Source of the DNA: Synergistaceae bacterium
Lineage (GTDB): Bacteria > Synergistota > Synergistia > Synergistales > Aminobacteriaceae
NCBI GenBank assembly: GCA_009776565.1
Contig: WRNQ01000004.1
Coordinates: 1-32,336, forward strand
Direction of reading: 5' to 3'
DNA: 32,336 bases
Made by a program: the position numbers and the translations under genes. Shown here in pieces: positions 1 to 8,077 of the stretch; positions within the stretch are counted from its first letter, which is position 1; every line of letters begins with the position of its first letter. The notes below the pieces were generated by a model. The model made no database searches. It saw only the letters and a list, made by a program, of their open reading frames with translations, and was not told the DNA's origin.

Positions 1-594
1 CGAAGCGTGTTCAACTTGTGCGACCTACACGTGAACCAGCCGGGGCGTGGCCTTCATTACGGCGATTTTGTCAGAAGCTATCAAGTGATGTTTTGCAACT
101 ACAAGGTCTTCGATTTTGAAAACGAACTGTCCGAGCGCTTCATGTTCCGGAATCAAAAGGGAATCGAACTCTGCGATGCTGTAATGGCGATATTTGTCGA
201 TTTGACAAAAGCAAGGGAGATTGCTAAAAAGCCCGTGGGCGAAATGTCCGACATAGAGGGTTGGGTCGTGTTCTTCGCACTGGGTAACGACCCAATCTAC
301 AGCAAAGTCATCGCCGAAATAACGAAAGTGAAAGAAGGGATCGCTTTGGCAAGGGATACGCTGCTGACAATCAGCCAAAACGCCGACGAACGCGCCCGTT
401 TCCGCTCCCGCAGGATATGGCTTCAAGACCGCGAACACGAGCAAGCTGTAGCGCGTAAAGAAGGCCGCGCAGAAGGCCATGCAGAAGGCCTCGCAGAAGG
501 CCGCGCGGAAGCCCGCGCGGAATACGAGCTTTTACTTGAAAGCATGACCGTTGAGATCGCGGCGCTTCGCGCCAAGCTTGGAGAGGGGCAATAA
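1..594 (+). CDS. Rpn-family PD-(D/E)XK nuclease/transposase-like protein, 3' part
   Basis: The frame is open to the left edge, so this is the C-terminal ~197 residues of a longer gene. GTG at position 7 is unlikely to be the real start. The region running from LCDLHVNQPGRGLHYGDFV through the FxxRNQKGIELCDAVMAIFVDL stretch resembles the distal half of Rpn / PDDEXK_2 proteins (recombination-promoting nuclease, annotated as putative transposases), which are usually about 300 residues. The catalytic D/E-x-K core would lie upstream, outside the window. The tail has the family's typical repeated charged coil (EGRAEGHAEGLAEGRAEARA), encoded by a 12-bp DNA repeat. In this family the nuclease promotes recombination or DNA breaks; activity here is inference. 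Confidence 0.72.
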   Translation, partial: RSVFNLCDLHVNQPGRGLHYGDFVRSYQVMFCNYKVFDFENELSERFMFRNQKGIELCDAVMAIFVDLTKAREIAKKPVGEMSDIEGWVVFFALGNDPIYSKVIAEITKVKEGIALARDTLLTISQNADERARFRSRRIWLQDREHEQAVARKEGRAEGHAEGLAEGRAEARAEYELLLESMTVEIAALRAKLGEGQ

Positions 595-1236
595 CGGCAC
601 TGTTTTACTTGCAACTAAAACTGCCGTGTGCAATATTTTGTGGCAGGGAACGGCCTCACTGACACAGAGGTTAAGGATGTTCGATAAAGACGATCGGACG
701 ATTGGGCTCAATGAGCGTGGTACATAACTGACAACCAGCAGGGGTAAACGGCAGGGGTGAGCGCTGTTCAGGACATTATCCCGGTCGGCTGTTGCTTGCC
801 TAAGCATACCCGTTTATTGCAAAAGTCAAGCAAAATTTGGTTCTTTCCAAAGTTAGTTGAAAAATGTCAATGAAAAATGAATTCTGCTTTATTTTTCGGT
901 GTGCCAGCAATTCACAACAGATGGTTTTCAACCATAAGTGGAAAGAACCCAAAATTTTACATAGTACGGTAAGGTAAATTATACATGTTTATATCAATCG
1001 CTCACTATATATAGGCTGCGGTGGGCTGCGATGAGCCGTGAGAACCGCTCCTATGTCCCAAAACGCCCCACAGGAGTCTAGTATCTGACTGCCCCGTGTC
1101 CAATCGGCTTAATCAAATCTTTCATATTGGCAGTAACAACCTAAAATGTGGCACTATCATGGTATTATCATCTCCAAACTCAGAATCAGGCGCCCTTTAT
1201 TTCGTGATAATCCATGATGACAACAGGAGGTAATCT
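595..1236. other. Non-coding stretch between the Rpn-like gene and the large unknown gene
   Basis: No ORF with a credible ribosome binding site or recognisable product on either strand. It contains the inverted-repeat element at 832-958. A short minus-strand reading near 1081-1125 (MKDLIKPIGHGAVRY, then stop) might be a gene remnant, but it cannot be assigned. Confidence 0.5.
832..958. mobile_element. ~127-bp inverted-repeat (MITE-like) element
   Basis: The left arm (832-849, AAAATTTGGTTCTTTCC) pairs with the right arm at 939-958 (GGAAAGAACCCAAAATTTT reads back on it with one small insertion). After a 6-nt mismatch the arms pair again (GTTGAAAA near 856-864 with TTTTCAAC near 924-931). The whole segment could fold into one long hairpin. 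No ORF inside. Long terminal inverted repeats without coding capacity fit a MITE, but no second copy and no target duplication were found. Confidence 0.45.
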
Positions 1237-2862
1237 TTATTTTCTAGCTTTTGCCGCTTGGTCAAAGTATGCTTGATTCTGAATATCCATGAAAATATGG
1301 TATAAGGGTATAAAATTTCCCCCAAAGGAGACCTCACTATAAAGTATCTTTAGGCAGCCAGTATGATTTGCAAAAAGTTCATCTTTATAAATTTCTATTT
1401 CTTGGAAGTTTTTGATATTACACAACTTATACAAAGCAGATTTTTCTAAGTGTTCTTGGTAACGTTCCCAAAATGCATTTTCATCATTAATACGCCCGTA
1501 AATTAACAAGAATAAAGGCGAGTGGCTTTGAAAATTACTGCCAATTAATTTGCCAATATGCTTGTCAATATTTGCAGTATCGCAACTTTCTAAAATTAAC
1601 GCTTCGCCAATAGAAAAGAGATCCCCCTTAAATCTAAGCGCAAAATCCAACTCACTAATCCCACGATTCCCAGCCTTTCCAATATGCCCTGTAAAACCCG
1701 TTTGTTCTTGGTCGTGACAATGAACACCTAGTCGACCGTACGCGTGATTAAACATTTCACGAAACAATTGGTTATAGTTATTTTCGTTAAGTTCCCTATC
1801 ACATAATAATTGAGGCGTATATGTGTTGAGGTGTAGACATGTATCTAATATGAGTTTTATGATACCTGCTTGCTTCGATTGCTTTTCGGTATAGTCATTG
1901 ATGCTCTGCACTTTAAAAAGAGTACTCAGTTTTCTCTCAAGAGTAAAGGAATCAAATTTCCTAAACGCTTCTATAACACCATTTAAAGAAACACTTATTT
2001 CACTATAGGGCAGAATCGCTTGCACACTATTATATTCCTTCAAATATTCTGTTAAGCTTACATTGAGTTCACTTTCCAACTGCTTAACATAGTCTATAGA
2101 AACCGTGCCAAAGATCAATTCCATTCGAAAATAACGCCTTATTGCATAGTGTTCCCTGTCTTTATCACCCCATTTTGTGGCAAATTGATTAGCTTCCAAA
2201 ATAATTCTATTTGATTTATCAATATATTCGCCACGAATAGTTGGATTACTAGCGTCATTAATTAGCAAGCAAAAACTATACAAATAATTTATAATATTAT
2301 TCGGACTCTTATCATTTTCACAAATTTGAGCAAGCAACATATTCGCTTTCAAAGGATCATACACGCCGCTTGTTTTTTCTAAATGCTTTATCGCTTTGTA
2401 AAACGGAATATTATCACTTATTTTATTAAATTCCCTTTTTATATAAAACAAATGATTTTTAAATCTACTCACTTCCTCGAATTTTTCCTGTTTGAGGGGG
2501 CTTTCTTTAAGTTGATTAATTCTATTAATACGCTCTTCAAGATGCATTTCAAGCCATGGATACAAGCAGGATATTTCATTATTTAAAATCCATGCAATCA
2601 AACATTCGGTTTGATAAAAAATATTATATGGTTTTTCTCCTTGTGCTACCTTTTGAGCCACTATTTCTATCAAACGCTCTTTTGCGGGGTCTGTTGAGTA
2701 ATGATGAAACAATAATAGATCGTCAATAGAAAAAGATGAAATATCTGCACATTTTTCAAATTCGTCAACTTTAATAAACGAAATCATCTTCTCGAATATT
2801 TGATGTATATAGTAAAGCTCAAAAAATGTAACCAAAATAATAAAGCGGGCTAACGCCCGCAA
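1237..2862 (-). CDS. Large unknown protein, C-terminal half, with a PD-(D/E)XK-like segment (probably cut from the upstream ORF)
   Basis: I do not recognise this family. The frame is open from within the repeat element (TTG at 2862); the first internal ATG is at 2787 and neither has a convincing Shine-Dalgarno sequence. It is in the same frame as the 646-codon ORF that ends at 2956, and only the 2845-3002 repeat lies between them, so it is probably the distal part of one ~1,170-aa protein. Most of it is predicted helical by eye. Near residues 395-435 a segment runs GxxGNRGISELDFALRF, then FSIGEALIL, which has the E-x-D ... E-x-L layout of divergent restriction-endonuclease-like folds, though the usual catalytic Lys is not evident. 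No P-loop or transmembrane segment was seen. It is AT-rich compared with its neighbours, which suggests acquisition. Confidence 0.55.
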   Translation of the reverse strand: MRALARFIILVTFFELYYIHQIFEKMISFIKVDEFEKCADISSFSIDDLLLFHHYSTDPAKERLIEIVAQKVAQGEKPYNIFYQTECLIAWILNNEISCLYPWLEMHLEERINRINQLKESPLKQEKFEEVSRFKNHLFYIKREFNKISDNIPFYKAIKHLEKTSGVYDPLKANMLLAQICENDKSPNNIINYLYSFCLLINDASNPTIRGEYIDKSNRIILEANQFATKWGDKDREHYAIRRYFRMELIFGTVSIDYVKQLESELNVSLTEYLKEYNSVQAILPYSEISVSLNGVIEAFRKFDSFTLERKLSTLFKVQSINDYTEKQSKQAGIIKLILDTCLHLNTYTPQLLCDRELNENNYNQLFREMFNHAYGRLGVHCHDQEQTGFTGHIGKAGNRGISELDFALRFKGDLFSIGEALILESCDTANIDKHIGKLIGSNFQSHSPLFLLIYGRINDENAFWERYQEHLEKSALYKLCNIKNFQEIEIYKDELFANHTGCLKILYSEVSFGGNFIPLYHIFMDIQNQAYFDQAAKARK

Positions 2863-3002
2863 CCCAACTCGGCTCGGCGAAGCGCGGTTCCCCTCGCCTC
2901 ACGAGCGCGAGGCGCTGGCGCCGCGCTATTCGCGCGGTGATTAGCAACTTCCGGCTTAAACAACTCGCTTTTTATTGCAGTTCCTGGGCCGTAAGTTGCT
3001 AA
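2845..3002 (-). repeat. Structured interspersed repeat, copy 1 (splits a gene)
   Basis: Read on the minus strand the element starts TTAGCAACTTACGG and ends GCGGGC-GTTA-GCCCGC. It contains an outer hairpin (GCAACTT...CGGC with GCCG...AAGTTGC), a CCGCGC-GAATA-GCGCGG hairpin, an AGCGC-CTC-GCGCT hairpin and a terminal GCGGGC/GCCCGC hairpin. It is near-identical over most of its length to the copy at 13802-13954. It supplies the last ~15 codons of the ORF ending at 2956 and the first codons of the ORF starting at 2862. Confidence 0.9.
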
Positions 3003-4887
3003 CGTGACAGCCATCGTAGATGTAAAAAGTAAGAATCTCATTAAATCTGTTATAAAAATCTTTTCTCGTATCATCCCGCACAGTCTCTTGATAATCATAT
3101 ATTTGGGCAAAATATGCAATACTATAAGCAATGCCAAGGCTCATGAAAATGACCGAAACTAGATCACTTGAGTTGTGTGTTTTTGAGAATTCTTTTTTTA
3201 TTTTTATATAATTCGGAGCGCCTATTATGCTTACACGCTCATGTATAGAAGCTTTTTCATAAACGAAAAGCCAAACTGGTGAAATCCAATATGAAAAATC
3301 CAAATACGGAACCCCCAATTTTGAGTCTGCCTCTTTATATTTTAAAAATTGTTCTTTCAAAATATTTACAGTCATGTCATAGCATAAGTCTTTGGGCACT
3401 GCCGTTTCAGACAAATACAATACTTCAACAAGACGTACAAAAAAAGCGATATATTCTCCCGCAAACATTCCTTTTATGGGAATAAGTTGCTTCGTCAGAT
3501 ATTCTAAGGCTATTTGTAAATTTGCTTGGTGTGAATTATAGTACAATTTAATCTTTTCCAATAACAAAAGTAATACTTTATAAAACAGCTCTGATTTTGA
3601 CTGATGATAGGGTAGGTCTTTTTTAAAACTTGCCTTCCTAATGATGTATTGTAGAATTAGTCCCAATTCACTTCCTTGCAATCCCTGTTCCCAGGCCCAT
3701 CGGCGGCTTAATATTTCGTCAAACAAAGCCGAGAAGTTATATAGATGTGTTTTTTCTGGCACTATACTGAAATCAAGATTTTCAAAAAGCAAATATACAG
3801 CACAGAATTGCGTGTATTTATAATCAAGAAGTGATAGTATTATATCTGCACTGACATAATTAGAAAAAGGTTTAAAACAACCACTATGTAGTAATTTGTT
3901 AAAAACAGGAGCAAATACCTCTTTTGTGTCCTTCGTAAATGAATGAAAACGATTAAAAATCAACCAACTGATAAAATAAACTGTTTTTCGTTCTTGCGTA
4001 CCATGATATAAATCCCAGTGATTTCTTTCAATCTTAGCAAGGTTTTCTATAAGATTACTCGTGTAGTATCTATCTTTATCAATTTCATTGTAATAGGTGT
4101 TTGAAAGTGAAGAATATTGCAAAATATGAAGGCGGATTGCTATTTTGTTTTCTAAATCAATGTCGCCCAAGGATGTTTCTTTTTTCACCAACCACTCGAT
4201 CAGTTTTATAAAACTTTCCTTGTGATTGAGAACGTCAAAAAAATTGTAAGTAACATTGATATTAATGTATATTTTAAACCAGCTGGTTTGTAGATCAATA
4301 TTCTCAACGTTGCCATGAATGCAATTATCCCAATGCTTAGCAGCTGCATTGTTGAAAAAATAGTTGTGTTGCCAATTATCATTTTTAAGGAAGAAAACAT
4401 CACCATGTGGTATCAGAATCTTATTTTCAACAAACCATTCCATAGTAAGATTTGATTCCGGATATAGATTAGAAAAATCAATTATAATGCGCTTAGCTAT
4501 TTCGGAGTTGATTGTAACTTGATATATATCGTCATATAGACACACACGTATAAACTTTAAAAATTTTACAACTTCTTTTAACGTTGAGTCTTGTATCTTA
4601 TCAATATTTTCCTCAATAGGATTATAACCAATTGTAGGATAAAACTCACCAAATTCTTCCCTTATCCAACCTTCTTTTTTCAATTTTTCTAATGTGAAGG
4701 ATACGGCATTATCTATTTTATAACCTTGAAATAGCGTTTCTAAATCCACAAGTTTTTCTAAATGTGATTCCTTTATAAAAAAGTATAGGATTTCGTCCAG
4801 TGGGAAAGGGTAACCTTCTATATTTAGCATGCTTTTCTCTGAAGAAGATAAGCTATTATCGATTAGTTTTTTTAGGGTTGGATCCAA
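2956..4887 (-). CDS. Large unknown protein, N-terminal half (3' end replaced by repeat sequence)
   Basis: Unrecognised family. The best start is TTG at 4887, which sits 8 nt after AAAGGAG. A GTG at 4896 overlaps that ribosome binding site, so it is less likely. The native part is ~630 residues and appears mostly helical. Residues ~25-75 (PFPLDEILYFFIK ... FTLEKLKKEGWI) could be a winged-helix-like N-terminus. The rest is rich in aromatic residues with no Walker motif, membrane segment or catalytic signature that I can identify. The final residues (SNLRPRNCNKKRVV) are coded by the inserted repeat and are not native. Together with 1237-2862 it may be a defence- or conflict-type protein, judging from size, AT-richness and the nuclease-like segment downstream; that is inference. 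Confidence 0.6.
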   Translation of the reverse strand: MDPTLKKLIDNSLSSSEKSMLNIEGYPFPLDEILYFFIKESHLEKLVDLETLFQGYKIDNAVSFTLEKLKKEGWIREEFGEFYPTIGYNPIEENIDKIQDSTLKEVVKFLKFIRVCLYDDIYQVTINSEIAKRIIIDFSNLYPESNLTMEWFVENKILIPHGDVFFLKNDNWQHNYFFNNAAAKHWDNCIHGNVENIDLQTSWFKIYININVTYNFFDVLNHKESFIKLIEWLVKKETSLGDIDLENKIAIRLHILQYSSLSNTYYNEIDKDRYYTSNLIENLAKIERNHWDLYHGTQERKTVYFISWLIFNRFHSFTKDTKEVFAPVFNKLLHSGCFKPFSNYVSADIILSLLDYKYTQFCAVYLLFENLDFSIVPEKTHLYNFSALFDEILSRRWAWEQGLQGSELGLILQYIIRKASFKKDLPYHQSKSELFYKVLLLLLEKIKLYYNSHQANLQIALEYLTKQLIPIKGMFAGEYIAFFVRLVEVLYLSETAVPKDLCYDMTVNILKEQFLKYKEADSKLGVPYLDFSYWISPVWLFVYEKASIHERVSIIGAPNYIKIKKEFSKTHNSSDLVSVIFMSLGIAYSIAYFAQIYDYQETVRDDTRKDFYNRFNEILTFYIYDGCHVSNLRPRNCNKKRVV

Positions 4888-4936
4888 ATTTTTCACTCCT
4901 TTGTCTCAAAAAATTAAATACCTTTTTCAATCATGT

Positions 4937-4965
4937 AGTGTAAATATAGAATGGAATTAGTTCAA
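4937..4965 (-). promoter_or_regulatory. Possible SigA promoter of the large unknown gene
   Basis: On the minus strand TTGAAC (4960-4965), a 17-bp spacer, then TACACT (4937-4942), about 50 bp upstream of the TTG start. Partial match only; a separate TATAAT lies further upstream. Confidence 0.35.
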
Positions 4966-5128
4966 CTTTGATATTATATATGCAGCTTAACATATCTCAA
5001 TATATTGTGTTCCCGCACACCATATCAATTACTACTTTTACCATTATATTTTTTAGAGTATTATTTCTGGATTTTTACCATCAACGTCAAGAAACAACTG
5101 CTTAAAAAATGCATAAACTCAGAGACTT

Positions 5129-6910
5129 TTACGTATCACAGCGGTGTAGTTCCACTATCGTCTCCAGGTGAGCCGTTTGCGGGAACATGTCAACGGGCTT
5201 GATACTTTGAATTGTATATAAGCCGGCGCCGGTCAAAATCAGGAGGTCACGCGACAGAGTAGCAGGATTGCATGATACGTAAACAATTTTCTGGGGGCGG
5301 ACAGCCAGTATTGTCTGCAAAACTGCTGGCTTTGCGCCTTTACTTGACGGGTCCAGCACAATGATATCAGGCGAGTTCTCAGATAATTGTGTTACAAGCG
5401 CTTTGGGAGGGGAGAATTCTTGCCCGTCATCAGCAGTATTGAGATCTGCCTGACGCGTCAGGATCTCGTGTAGAAAATTGCTGTTGCCGCTGCTTCCGAT
5501 CAATGAGGGGGCCAGATATTCTACAGCGCCTGCAACGAAACAAAGGCGATTTGTCAAAGGGTGCGAAAAAACGTTGCTCGAAAGGTCCGAAGTGGCGTTG
5601 CTTGCGCGGCCCGAAGTGGCGTTGCTTGCGCAGTCCAAAATGGCGTTGCATGAGCGATGTGAAATGGCGCTGCTCGAGTGATTTGAAATGGCGCTGCTGT
5701 TAATTCTTGCGTTTGTCCATGCGTCGCGGATGGCGGACTCGCAAACGTCGACGCCCAATACGGCGCAGGCGCGGTTTGCTAGACATATGCTAATCGTGCC
5801 TGCGCCACAATAGAGATCCCATACGATTTCTCCTCCTGAAAGATTACATGCGTTCAGGACTTCGTCATAAAGTGTATTTGTCTGTTGTGAGTTTACTTGA
5901 TAAAAGGATTCGGGGCTTATTGCAAAATGAAAAGATATCTTTTCCGTCTTGTTGATAGTGCATTGCTCAACAGTAACCAATGAACCCCAAAGTGGGATCG
6001 TATTTTTGTCTACAACTTGCCCGTTACCGCTTAATGTTGCAAGCCAACCAATACCGGAAAGACAGTATTTTTGCTCCCGAATCGGGGTCTGGACACCCGC
6101 AAACGCATCAAGAAAAGAGGAAATCCAAGATGGAGGTTGCTCGTCATCACCATCGCCCTTACGCCTGCCATCGCCAACTCCTATCAAAACCATAACAATT
6201 TTTCCAGTGAATTTGCTCTCGCGAATCAGTATATGGCGTATAGATTTTTGGGAACCAGAAACTTTGTCAGACACGTCGCCAGTCATGCCTCCGGACACGC
6301 CTCTAAGCCAGTTGTCATGTTCGTTTCTCGTCACGTCACCTAGTTTATTAACGCTCCTATTCTGTGTAAACCAAAGAGCAAGATCATCCAAAAGACTGTT
6401 TACCTGTTTTGAAAAGAGAACCGGACAGCCATGGCCAACAACTTTTCTGCTCCGCCTGCCGTAAAATCCGATTGCCACAGACTGGCCTTCCTCCGGCAGT
6501 TCAACCGCAAAAAGGCCCTTATTACGATAACCTGTGGGCGACGGCGCAGCTGTGGTAGGGAGTATCTTTGTCAGGATATCGGGATCGTATTTTTGCAGAG
6601 GGGCCATTGCCCGCGCCAGAATTTCCCGCTTAATATCCAATTGATGGGAGTATGAGGCATGCTGCAGCTGGCAGCCGCCGCAACGCCCGTAATGGGGGCA
6701 TGGCGGCGGTCTGCGATGAGGTGATGAATTGAGGATTTCCAAGGCTTCACCCCAGGCCGCTTTCCTTTTTCTTTCGCCTGACAAGCGCGCCATGACCCGC
6801 TCGTCTCTCAGAGCGCCAGGCACAAATATCACTTGAGCCTCATTGTGAAGCACGCCCATGCCTTCATGATTATAGCCGTGTATTATACCGATAATTGGCT
6901 TCTGTTCCAT
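5129..6910 (-). CDS. rlmD: RlmD/RlmCD/TrmA-family RNA 5-methyluridine methyltransferase
   Basis: SAM-dependent C5 methylation of a uridine, most likely in 23S rRNA; the exact target cannot be read from sequence. An N-terminal TRAM-like part (~1-60) is followed by the iron-sulphur cysteines C71, C77, C80 and, further on, C162. The SAM motif VWDLYCGAG lies near residue 375, the catalytic cysteine is C547 in SCNPATLSRD, and the general base is E583 in HLE. At 593 aa it is longer than the usual ~430-460. Part of the excess is a Ser/Asn/Ala-rich insert of six 8-residue units at ~402-450, placed between the SAM motif and the DPxxxG motif. The DPPR/DPAR motif reads DPSSKG, so the usual Arg is absent. 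Starts at ATG 6910; no obvious operon partner. Confidence 0.88.
   Translation of the reverse strand: MEQKPIIGIIHGYNHEGMGVLHNEAQVIFVPGALRDERVMARLSGERKRKAAWGEALEILNSSPHRRPPPCPHYGRCGGCQLQHASYSHQLDIKREILARAMAPLQKYDPDILTKILPTTAAPSPTGYRNKGLFAVELPEEGQSVAIGFYGRRSRKVVGHGCPVLFSKQVNSLLDDLALWFTQNRSVNKLGDVTRNEHDNWLRGVSGGMTGDVSDKVSGSQKSIRHILIRESKFTGKIVMVLIGVGDGRRKGDGDDEQPPSWISSFLDAFAGVQTPIREQKYCLSGIGWLATLSGNGQVVDKNTIPLWGSLVTVEQCTINKTEKISFHFAISPESFYQVNSQQTNTLYDEVLNACNLSGGEIVWDLYCGAGTISICLANRACAVLGVDVCESAIRDAWTNARINSSAISNHSSSAISHRSCNAILDCASNATSGRASNATSDLSSNVFSHPLTNRLCFVAGAVEYLAPSLIGSSGNSNFLHEILTRQADLNTADDGQEFSPPKALVTQLSENSPDIIVLDPSSKGAKPAVLQTILAVRPQKIVYVSCNPATLSRDLLILTGAGLYTIQSIKPVDMFPQTAHLETIVELHRCDT
5560..5705 (-). 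repeat. 24-bp in-frame tandem repeat inside rlmD
   Basis: Roughly six degenerate 24-bp units, with GAAGTGGCGTTGCTTGCGC recurring on the plus strand. They encode 8-residue Ser/Asn/Ala blocks (ASNATSGR, ASNATSDL and relatives) within the methyltransferase domain. Confidence 0.8.
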
Positions 6911-6944
6911 TCCTGAATTCTTTTAACTGTCTCACTTTTACATT

Positions 6945-6984
6945 ACTGCCTAAATCACTGCCTAAATCACTGCCTAAATTACTG
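6945..6984. repeat. 12-bp tandem repeat upstream of rlmD
   Basis: Three consecutive copies of ACTGCCTAAATC (the last ending in T) in the 95-bp gap between rlmD and the lipoprotein gene. Confidence 0.85.
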
Positions 6985-7005
6985 CTGCAAATAATTTTAA
7001 GTACT

Positions 7006-8010
7006 TTATTTCAATCGTATAAACTGAACCCCAAAACCGGTTAAATCAAGCGAATAATCATTGACTATTTCAAGGCTGGATTCAGTGCCCTCAACAATTA
7101 GAGAGATAAAACCGTCTTCCACAGAGTAATCGCACTGGATACTGTCAACGCCCTCTTCCTCAATGGTGGCGCTGCCGTCATCATGAAAAATAATTCTTGT
7201 GGAACTCCTAACGCCATACAGGTAGTAATACTCATCAATCACAAGCTCCTTTGTCAGGGCGCCTACCGGGATGAATACTTCACCGCTGTCATTATTCTCG
7301 AGTGTGAACATATTCTGTATATTAAGTAAGAACGCTGTTTCCATATCCTCCGTCATGATAGTGATCTCATTTTCGGTAAGGTAATAAAACCCATCCCTTA
7401 TATCATCCGGCGCCATTTGCACGTTGACGCTGCCGTCGGCAAGAAAATAGACGCCCATCTGCTCTTCATCGCCGTCCAGATAGTAATAGGTTTCGTAAAG
7501 GATAGCTTGCGGCGGTTCTTGCACTACGCCAAACCCCTCGCCTCCTTCGCGAATATATTCTTCTCCAGCGCTTCCCAAAATAGAGTACTCGTCATTGATA
7601 TACATCTCTGATACTTGTCCCATGTAAGTAAGGGTAATTGTACCTCCGTCCACTGTAAAACTTGCCTCGATGCCGTCAATATCGAAGTTGTTCGATCGCA
7701 CGAATCCGTCGTCAAAAAACATAAGGCCAAGATCAGTCGGATCTCCATATGCGTAGTAAAACTCGTTTAACTCAAGAAGACCTAAATCCTGAGTCCCCGG
7801 TGTAGACGCTTCTGTTGTCGGAGCAACGGAAGTCGTAGTTGGCGCAGTGGTCGTCGTGGTTGGAGCAGTTGTTGTTGCAGCCGTTGTCGTTGTTTCCATC
7901 GTTGTTGTTTCCTGCGCTGTACCCGAACCGCATGACGTTACGGATAAAACCAGTGCGATTGCACAAAGTAACATAAGCGCTTTTGCAGAAATCTTTTTTA
8001 AATTCTTCAT
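7006..8010 (-). CDS. Thr-rich lipoprotein with three repeated beta-rich segments
   Basis: 334 aa from ATG 8010, which is preceded by GGGAGG at 10 nt. An upstream extension through the neighbouring repeat has no support. The signal peptide ends in a lipobox (LSVTSC, lipidated C27), so it should be anchored outside the membrane. A Thr/Ala/Pro-rich spacer (~32-70) follows. The mature part has three related units (~78-150, ~175-255, ~258-334) that begin FYYAYG, TYYYLDG and YYYLYG. Each continues with a short 'FFDDG/FHDDGS' turn and a closing 'I.E...' strand, suggesting repeats of a small all-beta domain. Function is unknown. It lies 67 bp downstream of the stalk-domain gene on the same strand, so the two are probably co-transcribed. 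Confidence 0.75.
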   Translation of the reverse strand: MKNLKKISAKALMLLCAIALVLSVTSCGSGTAQETTTMETTTTAATTTAPTTTTTAPTTTSVAPTTEASTPGTQDLGLLELNEFYYAYGDPTDLGLMFFDDGFVRSNNFDIDGIEASFTVDGGTITLTYMGQVSEMYINDEYSILGSAGEEYIREGGEGFGVVQEPPQAILYETYYYLDGDEEQMGVYFLADGSVNVQMAPDDIRDGFYYLTENEITIMTEDMETAFLLNIQNMFTLENNDSGEVFIPVGALTKELVIDEYYYLYGVRSSTRIIFHDDGSATIEEEGVDSIQCDYSVEDGFISLIVEGTESSLEIVNDYSLDLTGFGVQFIRLK

Positions 8011-8077
8011 TATTGCGGGGCCTCCCAAATTTTTAATTGAATTCTCATCCTCAATCATAATACTAACCCACGTTTTT

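Noticed and set aside
2850..3137. ORF through repeat copy 1 (ATYGPGT ... ELGCGR) as a small protein family
   Set aside because: The reading is shared in part with copy 2, but a one-base loop difference shifts the frame there, so stems rather than codons are kept.
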